Assembly: GCA_012959395.1 (NCBI GenBank)
Contig: DUDG01000007.1
Coordinates: 2,501-42,721 of the forward strand
DNA length: 40,221 nucleotides
Reading direction: 5' to 3'
Source: Flavobacteriaceae bacterium
GTDB taxonomy: Bacteria; Bacteroidota; Bacteroidia; Flavobacteriales; Flavobacteriaceae
The notes below the pieces were generated by a model that made no database searches, was not told the origin of the DNA, and was given only the letters and a program-made list of their open reading frames with translations. Of the stretch, positions 7,190 through 14,393 are shown piece after piece (position 1 is the first letter of the stretch; each line of letters begins with the position of its first letter). The position numbers and the translations under genes are program-made.

Positions 7190-8935
7190 ATGTTAGAATT
7201 AAAGTACTTAAATAAATACCTTTTAAAGTATAAAACCAAAATTATAATTGGTATTTTAATTACTATTATCGCAAGAATCTTCGCATTAGTTGCCCCAAAT
7301 CTTATAGGAAATTCAATTACAATTATTGAAAATTATATTTTTAAATCATCATCATTAGATATTCAAATTGTTAAAAGTAAATTACTTACCAATATCTTAT
7401 TTATCGTAAGCTCCGCTATCATTGCAGGAATTTTTACTTTCATAATGAGACAAATGCTTATAAATGTTTCAAGATTTATAGAGTTTGATTTAAAAAATGA
7501 AATTTATAAAAAATATCAATCTTTAAATTTTGATTTTTATAAAAATAATAGAACCGGGGATTTAATGAATAGGATTAGTGAAGATGTTAGTAAAGTTAGA
7601 ATGTATATTGGACCTGCTATTATGTATGCAATCACAACATTATCTTTATTTATTATTGTCGTTACCTACATGGTGAATATTGCTCCAAAACTAACCATGT
7701 ATACTTTAATTCCTCTTCCAATTCTTTCATTTATAATTTATAAAATAAGTAAAATAATTAATTTTAAAAGCAAAGTAGTTCAAGAGTTTTTATCAAAACT
7801 CACTACTTATACTCAAGAGTCTTTTAGTGGAATTAAAATCATTAAAACCTATACAATTGAAAAATATATTAACAATGAGTTAATGAATCTGGCAGCTGAG
7901 AGTAAAGAAAAAAACATGTCTTTGGTCAAAATACAAGCTTGGTTTTTCCCACTTATGATTTTATTGATAGGAATAAGTAACGTGATAGTTGTTTATATAG
8001 GGGGGAATCAGTATATGAAAGGTGAGATAGAATTAGGTGTTTTAGCTGAATTCATTATTTATGTCAATATGTTGACATGGCCCGTTGCTACCGTAGGTTG
8101 GATAACCTCAATTGTACAGCAAGCAGAAGCTTCACAAAAGAGAATAAATGAATTTCTTAAAACCAAGTCCTCTATTATTAATGTTTCTAATAAAAAAATG
8201 ATAATTGACGGAAAAATTAATTTCAATAAAGTGTCCCTTACTTTTAAAGAAACTGGAATTAAAGCTTTAAATGACATTACATTTAGTATCAAAAGAGGAG
8301 AATCTATAGCCTTAATGGGAAATGTAGGTTCAGGAAAATCAACCTTACTTGAATTAATATGTAGGGTATATGATCCAAATTATGGAGAAATTCTTTTAGA
8401 CGAAAATAATATTAAAAAAATGAATATCAATGAATTAAGGGATTGCATTGGATATGTCCCTCAATCTACTTTTTTGTTCTCAGATTCAATAATAAATAAT
8501 ATAAAATTTGGAAAATTAGATGCTAGCATGGAAGAAGTTGAAGAATCAGCAGAAACTGCTTGTTTAACAAAAGACATTAAATCTTTTAAAGATAAATATG
8601 AAACATTACTCGGTGAAAGAGGCGTTAATCTTTCTGGAGGACAAAAACAAAGACTAGCTATTGCTAGAGCTATAATTAAAAAGCCAAAGATTTTAATTTT
8701 AGATGATAGTCTATCAGCTGTTGATACAGAGACTGAAGAAAAAATTCTTTCAGGTTTAAGTAATGTTACAAAAAACATGACAGTAATAATTGCTACTCAC
8801 CGAGTTTCTTCTGCGAAAAATTGTGATAAAATATTAATTCTTGAGAACGGATCTATTATAGAATTTGGTTCACATGAAGATTTAATAAATAATAATGGAT
8901 ATTATTCTACATCCTACCAAAAGCAGTCATCCTAA
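7190..8935 (+). CDS. ABC exporter, fused membrane and ATPase domains
   Basis: This 581-residue half-transporter has six transmembrane helices (about residues 15-315) followed by an ATPase domain. The ATPase shows Walker A GNVGSGKST, the Q-loop near YVPQST, the signature LSGGQKQRLAIARA, Walker B ILILDD and the H-loop ATHR. It resembles MsbA/MdlB-type multidrug or lipid exporters; the substrate cannot be read from sequence. One oddity is that the catalytic Glu after Walker B is Asp (Asp506), a replacement typical of the weak site of heterodimeric exporters such as BmrC, yet no partner is encoded here. The start at 7190 is preferred over the TTG at 7172, which lies in the promoter box. A PUR-alpha-like gene follows. 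Confidence 0.92.
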   Translation: MLELKYLNKYLLKYKTKIIIGILITIIARIFALVAPNLIGNSITIIENYIFKSSSLDIQIVKSKLLTNILFIVSSAIIAGIFTFIMRQMLINVSRFIEFDLKNEIYKKYQSLNFDFYKNNRTGDLMNRISEDVSKVRMYIGPAIMYAITTLSLFIIVVTYMVNIAPKLTMYTLIPLPILSFIIYKISKIINFKSKVVQEFLSKLTTYTQESFSGIKIIKTYTIEKYINNELMNLAAESKEKNMSLVKIQAWFFPLMILLIGISNVIVVYIGGNQYMKGEIELGVLAEFIIYVNMLTWPVATVGWITSIVQQAEASQKRINEFLKTKSSIINVSNKKMIIDGKINFNKVSLTFKETGIKALNDITFSIKRGESIALMGNVGSGKSTLLELICRVYDPNYGEILLDENNIKKMNINELRDCIGYVPQSTFLFSDSIINNIKFGKLDASMEEVEESAETACLTKDIKSFKDKYETLLGERGVNLSGGQKQRLAIARAIIKKPKILILDDSLSAVDTETEEKILSGLSNVTKNMTVIIATHRVSSAKNCDKILILENGSIIEFGSHEDLINNNGYYSTSYQKQSS

Positions 8936-8952
8936 AAAGAAATTATTTAATA

Positions 8953-8984
8953 TTTGGTGAGTTTGTTTTTTTTCTTCATTTTTG
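8953..8984 (+). promoter_or_regulatory. Weak promoter candidate for the PUR-alpha-like gene
   Basis: TTTG (8953-8956) is followed after 20 bases by CATTTTTG (8977-8984), one mismatch from TAnnTTTG, 22 bases before the ATG at 9007. The gene could instead be read from the upstream exporter promoter. Confidence 0.35.
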
Positions 8985-9006
8985 AAATACTAAATAAACC
9001 TATATA

Positions 9007-9414
9007 ATGGGAGAAAGAAAATACAACGATGCTGAGGATATTTTTTCGAAAATACTTAGAGCCGGTAGAAGAACATACTTTTTTGATGTTAGATCTACTA
9101 AGGCTGGTGATTATTATTTAACTATTTCTGAAAGTAAAAAATTCACAAATGAAGATGGAACATTTTACTTTAAAAAGCACAAAATATATCTTTATAAAGA
9201 AGATTTTGAAGGTTTTTCAAATCTCCTTGAAGAGATGACTAAATATATTATTGACGAAAAAGGTTTAGAAGTAATAAGTGAAATTCATCAGAAAGATTTT
9301 AAAAGAGAAGAATTCACTAGTGAAACAGATAAGTCGGATAAATCAAATTCTAATGAAAAAGATGAAAAAGATGAAAAAGAAAATTTCACTGATGTTGATT
9401 TTGACGATATTTAA
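9007..9414 (+). CDS. PUR-alpha-like nucleic-acid-binding protein (DUF3276)
   Basis: The 135-residue protein has one PUR repeat at about residues 10-85. It includes FSKILRAGRRTYFFDVRST and YYLTISESKKF, with the second strand set FKKHKIYLYKEDF. This is the DUF3276/PurA family, a bacterial relative of eukaryotic Pur-alpha, which binds purine-rich single-stranded DNA or RNA as a dimer. The C-terminal 45 residues are a highly charged, low-complexity tail built on repeated Glu-Lys units and ending in acidic DVDFDDI. It is probably cytoplasmic. The M14 peptidase gene starts 23 bases downstream. The role in bacteria is not established; binding is inferred from the family. Confidence 0.85.
   Translation: MGERKYNDAEDIFSKILRAGRRTYFFDVRSTKAGDYYLTISESKKFTNEDGTFYFKKHKIYLYKEDFEGFSNLLEEMTKYIIDEKGLEVISEIHQKDFKREEFTSETDKSDKSNSNEKDEKDEKENFTDVDFDDI
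9352..9378 (+). repeat. Triplet of a 9-base in-frame tandem repeat
   Basis: Three consecutive 9-base units, AATGAAAAA then GATGAAAAA twice, encode Asn/Asp-Glu-Lys repeats in the charged tail of the PUR-alpha-like protein. Unit number may vary between strains without breaking the frame. Confidence 0.8.
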
Positions 9415-9437
9415 AAACATTCCTTAACCTAAATATT

Positions 9438-11954
9438 ATGAGATTTTCAAGCTATTTAATCATTTTATTTAGTTTTATTTCTTATTCTCAAGATCAAATT
9501 GATTTAGCTTATTATTTAAACGATTTAGACTCTTATAATCAAAGTATCCCTAAGCCTAGCGATTATTTATTAAATAATAAAGAAGTAGGGAGTTCTCATA
9601 TAAGCCATGATAGACTCGTGCAATATATGTATGCTCTAGCAGAAGCGTCAGATAGAATAACTATTGAAAATAGAGGAACAACATTTGAAGGAAGACCTCT
9701 AATATTATTGACAATTTCGTCAAAAAAAAATCACGAAAATTTAGAATTCATAAGAACGGAACATCTTAGTCTAAACACTATAGATAGTTCAAAAAAAGAT
9801 TTAAGTAATATGCCTGTAGTTATTTATCAAGGTTACTCAATTCATGGAAATGAACCCAGCGGAAGTAATGCTTCTATGATTTACGCATATTATTTAGCTG
9901 CCTCTAAAGGTCCTGAAATTATTAAAACTTTAGAAAACACTATTATATTACTTGACCCATCATTTAATCCAGATGGATTACAAAGATTTGCTCACTGGGC
10001 TAATACAAACAAAAGCATGTACCTAAACTCTGATAATTCAGATAGAGAATTTTATGAAAATTGGCCAGGTGGAAGAACAAATCATTACTGGTTTGATATG
10101 AATAGAGATTGGCTACCTGTTCAGCTTCCTGAGTCAAAAGCTAGAATTAAAACGTTTCATAAATGGTCCCCAAATATTTTAACAGATCATCATGAAATGG
10201 GAAGTAATTCTACTTTCTTTTATCAACCAGGAATTCCAACAAGAGTTAATCCCTTAACACCAAAAGAAAATCAAACAATAACTGCTGAAATTGGAAAGTT
10301 TCATGAAAAAAAACTTAGTGAAATAGGTTCTTTATTCTATAGTGAAGAAGATTATGATGATTTCTATTACGGAAAAGGCTCAACATTTCCAGATATTAAC
10401 GGAAGTGTGGGTATATTATTTGAACAAGCAAGCTCTAGAGGACATCTACAGGATAGTGAAAATGGTAAAATTTCTTTTCCTTTTACTATTCGAAATCAAT
10501 TAACAACTTCTTTTTCAACCCTAGAATCAGCAGAAGCTTTAAGAGAAAAATTATTAGAATACCAAAGAAGTTTTTTTAATAACTCAAGAAAAGATTCATC
10601 GAAAAAAAATAATGAATATTATTTAATTGGCGATAAAACAGATAAGTCAAAATTATTTCATTTTTATGAATTATTAAAAAGCCATAAAATTAAAATAAAG
10701 ACTCTTTCTAAAAATCTAACCATCAACAATATAGAGTTTAAAAAAGAAAATTCTTTTTTAATTCCAAAAAATCAAAATAAAAGTAGATTAATTGAAGCTA
10801 TGTTTGAAGAAAAAACACAGTTCAAAGACAGTCTTTTTTATGATATATCTGCGTGGTCATTTTTACACTCTTTTAATTTAGAGTTTACAAATTACTCTAC
10901 TAAACTTAAAACAGAAGAGCTAAAACTAGAAAAACCCAAGGGAAAAATAATCAACAAAAATAATTATGCTTACCTTTTTTCTTGGGATGACTATTATACA
11001 CCTAAGGCATTATATAAACTTTTAAACAAAGGAATAAGGGTTAAAGTAGCTACAAAAACCTTTAAGGTTGAATCTAAAAATTTTGATTATGGTACTTTAC
11101 TTGTTTCAATGCAAAATCAAGATTTAAATGTTGATCAAATAAATGAAATTCTGATCTCATTAACCAAAGAAACTGGGATATCATTTCATGGCTATAAATC
11201 AAGTAATACATCAGGAATTGACTTAGGAAGCAAACATTTTGTTAAAGTTTCTAAACCTAATATTGCTTTAATAGTTGGAGAAGGAATCAGTAGCTATGAT
11301 GCAGGTGAAATCTGGCACTTACTTGATACTAGATACCAAATTCCAATAACAAAAATTAAAAAATCAAATTTACTTTCTCAAGATCTATCAAAGTATAATA
11401 CCATAATTTTATCTAATGGAAGGTATAATCTTAATAATGATATAATTGAAAAAATAAAAACTTGGGTTAAAAATGGTGGAAATTTAATAGGGTTTAGAAG
11501 TGCTGTTAACTGGTTAAATAAAAATAAATTTATTTCTATTGATTTTAATAACAATAAACCATCAGCAATTGATATTAAATTTAAAGATAAAGGTAATTTT
11601 TATGGCTCTCAATTAACTAGTGGTGCTATTTTTAATACTATTTTAGATAAGTCTCACCCCATCAATTATGGATATTACAAGAACAGTTTGTCTGTGTTTA
11701 GAAATACAAATATTTATATTAAAAATGACTCTGTTAGTTACAATAATCCCATTAAATACTCAAACAATCCACTCATTAGCGGATACATTTCAAAAGAAAA
11801 TTTAAAGTCTATAAAAAACTCTAGACCATTTGCAGTCTTTAATTATGAAAAAGGTAAAATAGCAGTATTTACTGATAATACAAATTTTAGAGCATTCTGG
11901 TACGGAACAAACAAATTAATGATGAATGCTATTTTCTTTGCTGATTTAATGTAA
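9438..11954 (+). CDS. M14 family zinc carboxypeptidase with C-terminal amidotransferase-like domain
   Basis: This 838-residue secreted metallopeptidase has a signal peptide (residues 1-18). The M14 domain spans about 45-380. Zinc ligands are His136 and Glu139 in HGNE plus His251 or His252 in TDHHEMG, and Glu329 in ILFEQ is the likely general base. After a linker, about residues 610-838 form a class-I-glutaminase-like fold (ALIVGEGISSYDAGE, then ISGYISKENL and FAVFNYEKGKIAVFTD), without an obvious catalytic Cys. Large M14 proteins of this layout are common in marine Bacteroidota and probably break down peptides in the periplasm. Its last 70 residues match the second half of the relic at 39303-39653. 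It follows the PUR-alpha-like gene closely and converges on the next gene with one base between stops. Confidence 0.9.
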   Translation: MRFSSYLIILFSFISYSQDQIDLAYYLNDLDSYNQSIPKPSDYLLNNKEVGSSHISHDRLVQYMYALAEASDRITIENRGTTFEGRPLILLTISSKKNHENLEFIRTEHLSLNTIDSSKKDLSNMPVVIYQGYSIHGNEPSGSNASMIYAYYLAASKGPEIIKTLENTIILLDPSFNPDGLQRFAHWANTNKSMYLNSDNSDREFYENWPGGRTNHYWFDMNRDWLPVQLPESKARIKTFHKWSPNILTDHHEMGSNSTFFYQPGIPTRVNPLTPKENQTITAEIGKFHEKKLSEIGSLFYSEEDYDDFYYGKGSTFPDINGSVGILFEQASSRGHLQDSENGKISFPFTIRNQLTTSFSTLESAEALREKLLEYQRSFFNNSRKDSSKKNNEYYLIGDKTDKSKLFHFYELLKSHKIKIKTLSKNLTINNIEFKKENSFLIPKNQNKSRLIEAMFEEKTQFKDSLFYDISAWSFLHSFNLEFTNYSTKLKTEELKLEKPKGKIINKNNYAYLFSWDDYYTPKALYKLLNKGIRVKVATKTFKVESKNFDYGTLLVSMQNQDLNVDQINEILISLTKETGISFHGYKSSNTSGIDLGSKHFVKVSKPNIALIVGEGISSYDAGEIWHLLDTRYQIPITKIKKSNLLSQDLSKYNTIILSNGRYNLNNDIIEKIKTWVKNGGNLIGFRSAVNWLNKNKFISIDFNNNKPSAIDIKFKDKGNFYGSQLTSGAIFNTILDKSHPINYGYYKNSLSVFRNTNIYIKNDSVSYNNPIKYSNNPLISGYISKENLKSIKNSRPFAVFNYEKGKIAVFTDNTNFRAFWYGTNKLMMNAIFFADLM

Positions 11955-11955
11955 A

Positions 11956-12795
11956 TTATTTAAGTGTAGATCTAGGTTTCTCAAAAGGCCTATAAAGTAA
12001 ACTCTTAATACTTTCATTATCTTTTTTATTAAAAAAAGTGTCTATTCCATAAATAATTTTAGATGGATCTAGTTTCATAAACGTACCAAATAACCTATCC
12101 CAAAATGAGAAAATATTTCCATAATTAGAATCAGTAAACGGCATAACATAATGATGATGAATTTTATGCATATCCGGAGAAACAATTATATAACTTATAA
12201 TTTTATCAATTTTTGGATTAAGCTTTATGTTAGCATGATTAAATTGTGATAAGATTAATGAAATAGATTGATATAAAAATACTATTCCAATAGAGGTTCC
12301 TAAAACTATTACTCCAATTAATGTAAAAACAAATCGGATAACACTTTCAAAAGGATGATGTCTATTTGCAGTTGTAGTATCTACATTATGATCCGAATGA
12401 TGGACTAAATGTATTTTCCAAAGGAATTTAACCTTGTGTTGAACATAATGCGGTAAATAAGCTCCTATTAAATCTAATAAGAAAACGCCTAGTAAAACAT
12501 TTAATATTATTGGGATTTCTACAAGATTTAAAATTCCAAAATTATTTGCAATAACCCAATCTGCTGAATTTAATAATAAAAAAGCTAGTGAAAAATTTAC
12601 AATAATAGTGGTTAAAGTGAAAAAAAGATTGGGAATAGCATGCTTAACTTTTTTATATTTAAAATTAAACAGTGGAGCTATGTATTCAATAGACCAAAAA
12701 AAAGTTATCCCTCCTATTAAAATAACCGATCTTTGAAATGAAGTAATATTTTCAAAAAAGCTTATAATTTCTAGCATAAATAAATTTTTAAGCAA
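11956..12795 (-). CDS. Sterol desaturase / fatty acid hydroxylase family membrane protein
   Basis: The 279-residue protein has about four to six transmembrane helices and the di-iron histidine clusters of the family. These are H116-x3-H120, H129-x2-HH133, HH146-147 and, near the end, H210-x2-HHH215. Members use O2 and a di-iron centre to hydroxylate or desaturate lipids; in Bacteroidota the substrate is usually unknown, and sterols are unlikely. Codon 7 is a second Met, so translation could begin there instead. It is divergent from the thioredoxin-like gene and convergent with the M14 peptidase gene. Confidence 0.9.
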   Translation of the reverse strand: MLKNLFMLEIISFFENITSFQRSVILIGGITFFWSIEYIAPLFNFKYKKVKHAIPNLFFTLTTIIVNFSLAFLLLNSADWVIANNFGILNLVEIPIILNVLLGVFLLDLIGAYLPHYVQHKVKFLWKIHLVHHSDHNVDTTTANRHHPFESVIRFVFTLIGVIVLGTSIGIVFLYQSISLILSQFNHANIKLNPKIDKIISYIIVSPDMHKIHHHYVMPFTDSNYGNIFSFWDRLFGTFMKLDPSKIIYGIDTFFNKKDNESIKSLLYRPFEKPRSTLK

Positions 12796-12811
12796 TTTAT
12801 GAAAATTCAGT

Positions 12812-12819
12812 TAAATTTG
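12812..12819 (+). promoter_or_regulatory. -7 box (TAAATTTG) for the thioredoxin-like gene
   Basis: TAAATTTG is a perfect TAnnTTTG match 14 bases before the ATG at 12834, in the short divergent gap with the sterol desaturase-like gene. No clear -33 element is seen. Confidence 0.6.
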
Positions 12820-12833
12820 AATAAATTTTAATA

Positions 12834-13391
12834 ATGGCAAGAACACCTTCAAATATGGTGCCTATTGGATTTGAGGCACCATCTTTTAAATTATATGATA
12901 CTTTAAGCAAGCAAACGCTTGATTCAGATATTCTGTTTGGAGATAAATGCACTTTAATCATGTTTATATGTAACCATTGTCCTTTTGTAAAACATGTAAA
13001 CCAAGAAATTGTTCAATTATCTAAAGATTATAAAAACATGGGAATAAACTTTATTGCTATATCCAGCAATGATGTTGTAAATTATCCTGAAGATTCTCCT
13101 GAAGAAATGACTAAAACAGGAGTTTTTGAAAAATATACTTTTCCTTATTTATATGATGAAACCCAAGAAATTGCTAGAAATTATGATGCGGCATGTACTC
13201 CTGACTTTTATGTTTTTGATAGTAATAAGAAATTAATTTATAGAGGACAATTGGATAACTCAAGACCAGGAAATAATATTCCTTTATCTGGATCTGACAT
13301 AAGAATAGTTTTCGATAGTGTTTTGGAATCTAAACAAATTACAATTAATCAGAAACCTAGTATAGGTTGCAATATTAAGTGGTTTAACTAA
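12834..13391 (+). CDS. Thioredoxin-fold redox protein (AhpC/TSA, redoxin type)
   Basis: The 185-residue protein has no signal peptide and is predicted cytoplasmic. It has a thioredoxin fold with the redox pair Cys46-x-x-Cys49 in FICNHCPFVKHVN, followed by the redoxin-like FIAISSNDVVNYPEDSPE and the cis-Pro region CTPDFYVFD. Members of this subfamily are usually annotated as thioredoxin family or AhpC/TSA proteins. They may act as thiol peroxidase or disulfide reductase, and the partner is unknown. It has its own promoter box. Its stop codon overlaps that of the convergent FKBP gene (CTAA). Confidence 0.9.
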   Translation: MARTPSNMVPIGFEAPSFKLYDTLSKQTLDSDILFGDKCTLIMFICNHCPFVKHVNQEIVQLSKDYKNMGINFIAISSNDVVNYPEDSPEEMTKTGVFEKYTFPYLYDETQEIARNYDAACTPDFYVFDSNKKLIYRGQLDNSRPGNNIPLSGSDIRIVFDSVLESKQITINQKPSIGCNIKWFN

Positions 13392-13759
13392 AGTAATTCA
13401 ATTTCAAAGATAAGAGTTGCGTTAGCAGGAATAACACCTCCTGCTCCACTCTCGCCATAAGCTAAATTTGAAGGAATCACAAATCTTGCTTTATCACCTT
13501 TCTTTAGAAGCATTATACCTTCATCCCATCCAGGAATAACTTGTCCAATACCAACTTTAAATTCAATTGGCTCGTTTCTTTTGTAAGAAGAATCAAATAC
13601 AGTTTCATCTAAAAGTTGTCCTTTATAGTGAACTTTTACTAAGTCACCCTTATTAGGAGAATCACCATTTCCTTTTGATAAAACAGTATACCTTAAACCT
13701 GATTCTGTTTCCAAGTAGCCTTTAGAAACCTCTTCAATCATTTGTTTATTTTTTTGCAT
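13388..13759 (-). CDS. FKBP-type peptidyl-prolyl isomerase
   Basis: This is a 123-residue single-domain FKBP. Family residues are seen in VKVHYKGQLLDETVFDSS, GQVIPGWDEGI, LAYGESGAGGVIPANATLIFEIEL. It catalyses cis-trans isomerisation of prolyl bonds and helps folding. No signal peptide is present, so it is probably cytoplasmic. Its ATG overlaps the stop of the cyclophilin gene by one base (TAATG), which suggests translational coupling. An alternative ATG seven codons later would give 117 residues; I keep the overlapping start. Confidence 0.95.
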   Translation of the reverse strand: MQKNKQMIEEVSKGYLETESGLRYTVLSKGNGDSPNKGDLVKVHYKGQLLDETVFDSSYKRNEPIEFKVGIGQVIPGWDEGIMLLKKGDKARFVIPSNLAYGESGAGGVIPANATLIFEIELL

Positions 13760-14310
13760 TATTTCAGAAATTTCTTTTCTTTTTGAGACTTAAATTCATT
13801 AAATACTTCCAAAGCATTCCAAGAATTTGCTTCACTTCCTTCTCTAATTATTTCAATAGAATTGATTTGATCATCTTGCTTTATTTTGACTACCACATTC
13901 TGACCTTCAACAACTTCTCCAAATATAGTATGTTTATTATCTAACCATTGTGTTGGAACATGAGTTATAAAAAATTGACTTCCATTTGTGGCCTTGCCAG
14001 AATTAGCCATTGAAAGAACACCTGGTTTATCATGCTTTAGATCAGGATGAAATTCATCATCAAACTTATAACCAGGATCACCCATTCCTGTCCCTTGTGG
14101 ACATCCAGTTTGAATCATAAAATCAGGAATTACTCTATGAAATTTGATTCCATCATAAAATGGTTCATTTTTTGATTTAAAAGAATTATCGATTTTACCT
14201 TCAGATAATCCAACAAAATTTGCAACAGTACCTGGTGTTTTTTTATAGTGTAACGTTAATAAAATATCACCTTGATTAGTTTTTATTTTGACATAAATAC
14301 CTTCTTTCAT
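13759..14310 (-). CDS. Cyclophilin-type peptidyl-prolyl isomerase
   Basis: This 183-residue cyclophilin domain fills nearly the whole protein. It shows the catalytic FHRVIPDFMIQTGCPQGTG, then GVLSMANSGKATNGSQFFIT and the NKHTIFGEVVEG tail motif. No secretion signal is seen, so a cytoplasmic folding role is likely. It is the first gene of a two-gene operon with an FKBP isomerase, so two unrelated prolyl-isomerase folds are made together. An 83-base gap separates it from recQ; I see no perfect -7 box there. Confidence 0.95.
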   Translation of the reverse strand: MKEGIYVKIKTNQGDILLTLHYKKTPGTVANFVGLSEGKIDNSFKSKNEPFYDGIKFHRVIPDFMIQTGCPQGTGMGDPGYKFDDEFHPDLKHDKPGVLSMANSGKATNGSQFFITHVPTQWLDNKHTIFGEVVEGQNVVVKIKQDDQINSIEIIREGSEANSWNALEVFNEFKSQKEKKFLK

Positions 14311-14393
14311 TTAGCTATATTAATTAATTTAAAGGCTGCAAGTTAAACTAAAGCTGGGAAATTAAAAAAATATATATTGATAAGATTTAAATG

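Noticed and set aside
8045-8095. TGGCCCGTTGCT as a possible sigma-54 promoter
   Set aside because: GG and GC are only six bases apart instead of ten, and the site is inside the exporter's coding region.
8461-8778. 105-codon minus-strand frame inside the ABC exporter gene
   Set aside because: It is antisense to the conserved ATPase motifs, which fully explain the open frame.
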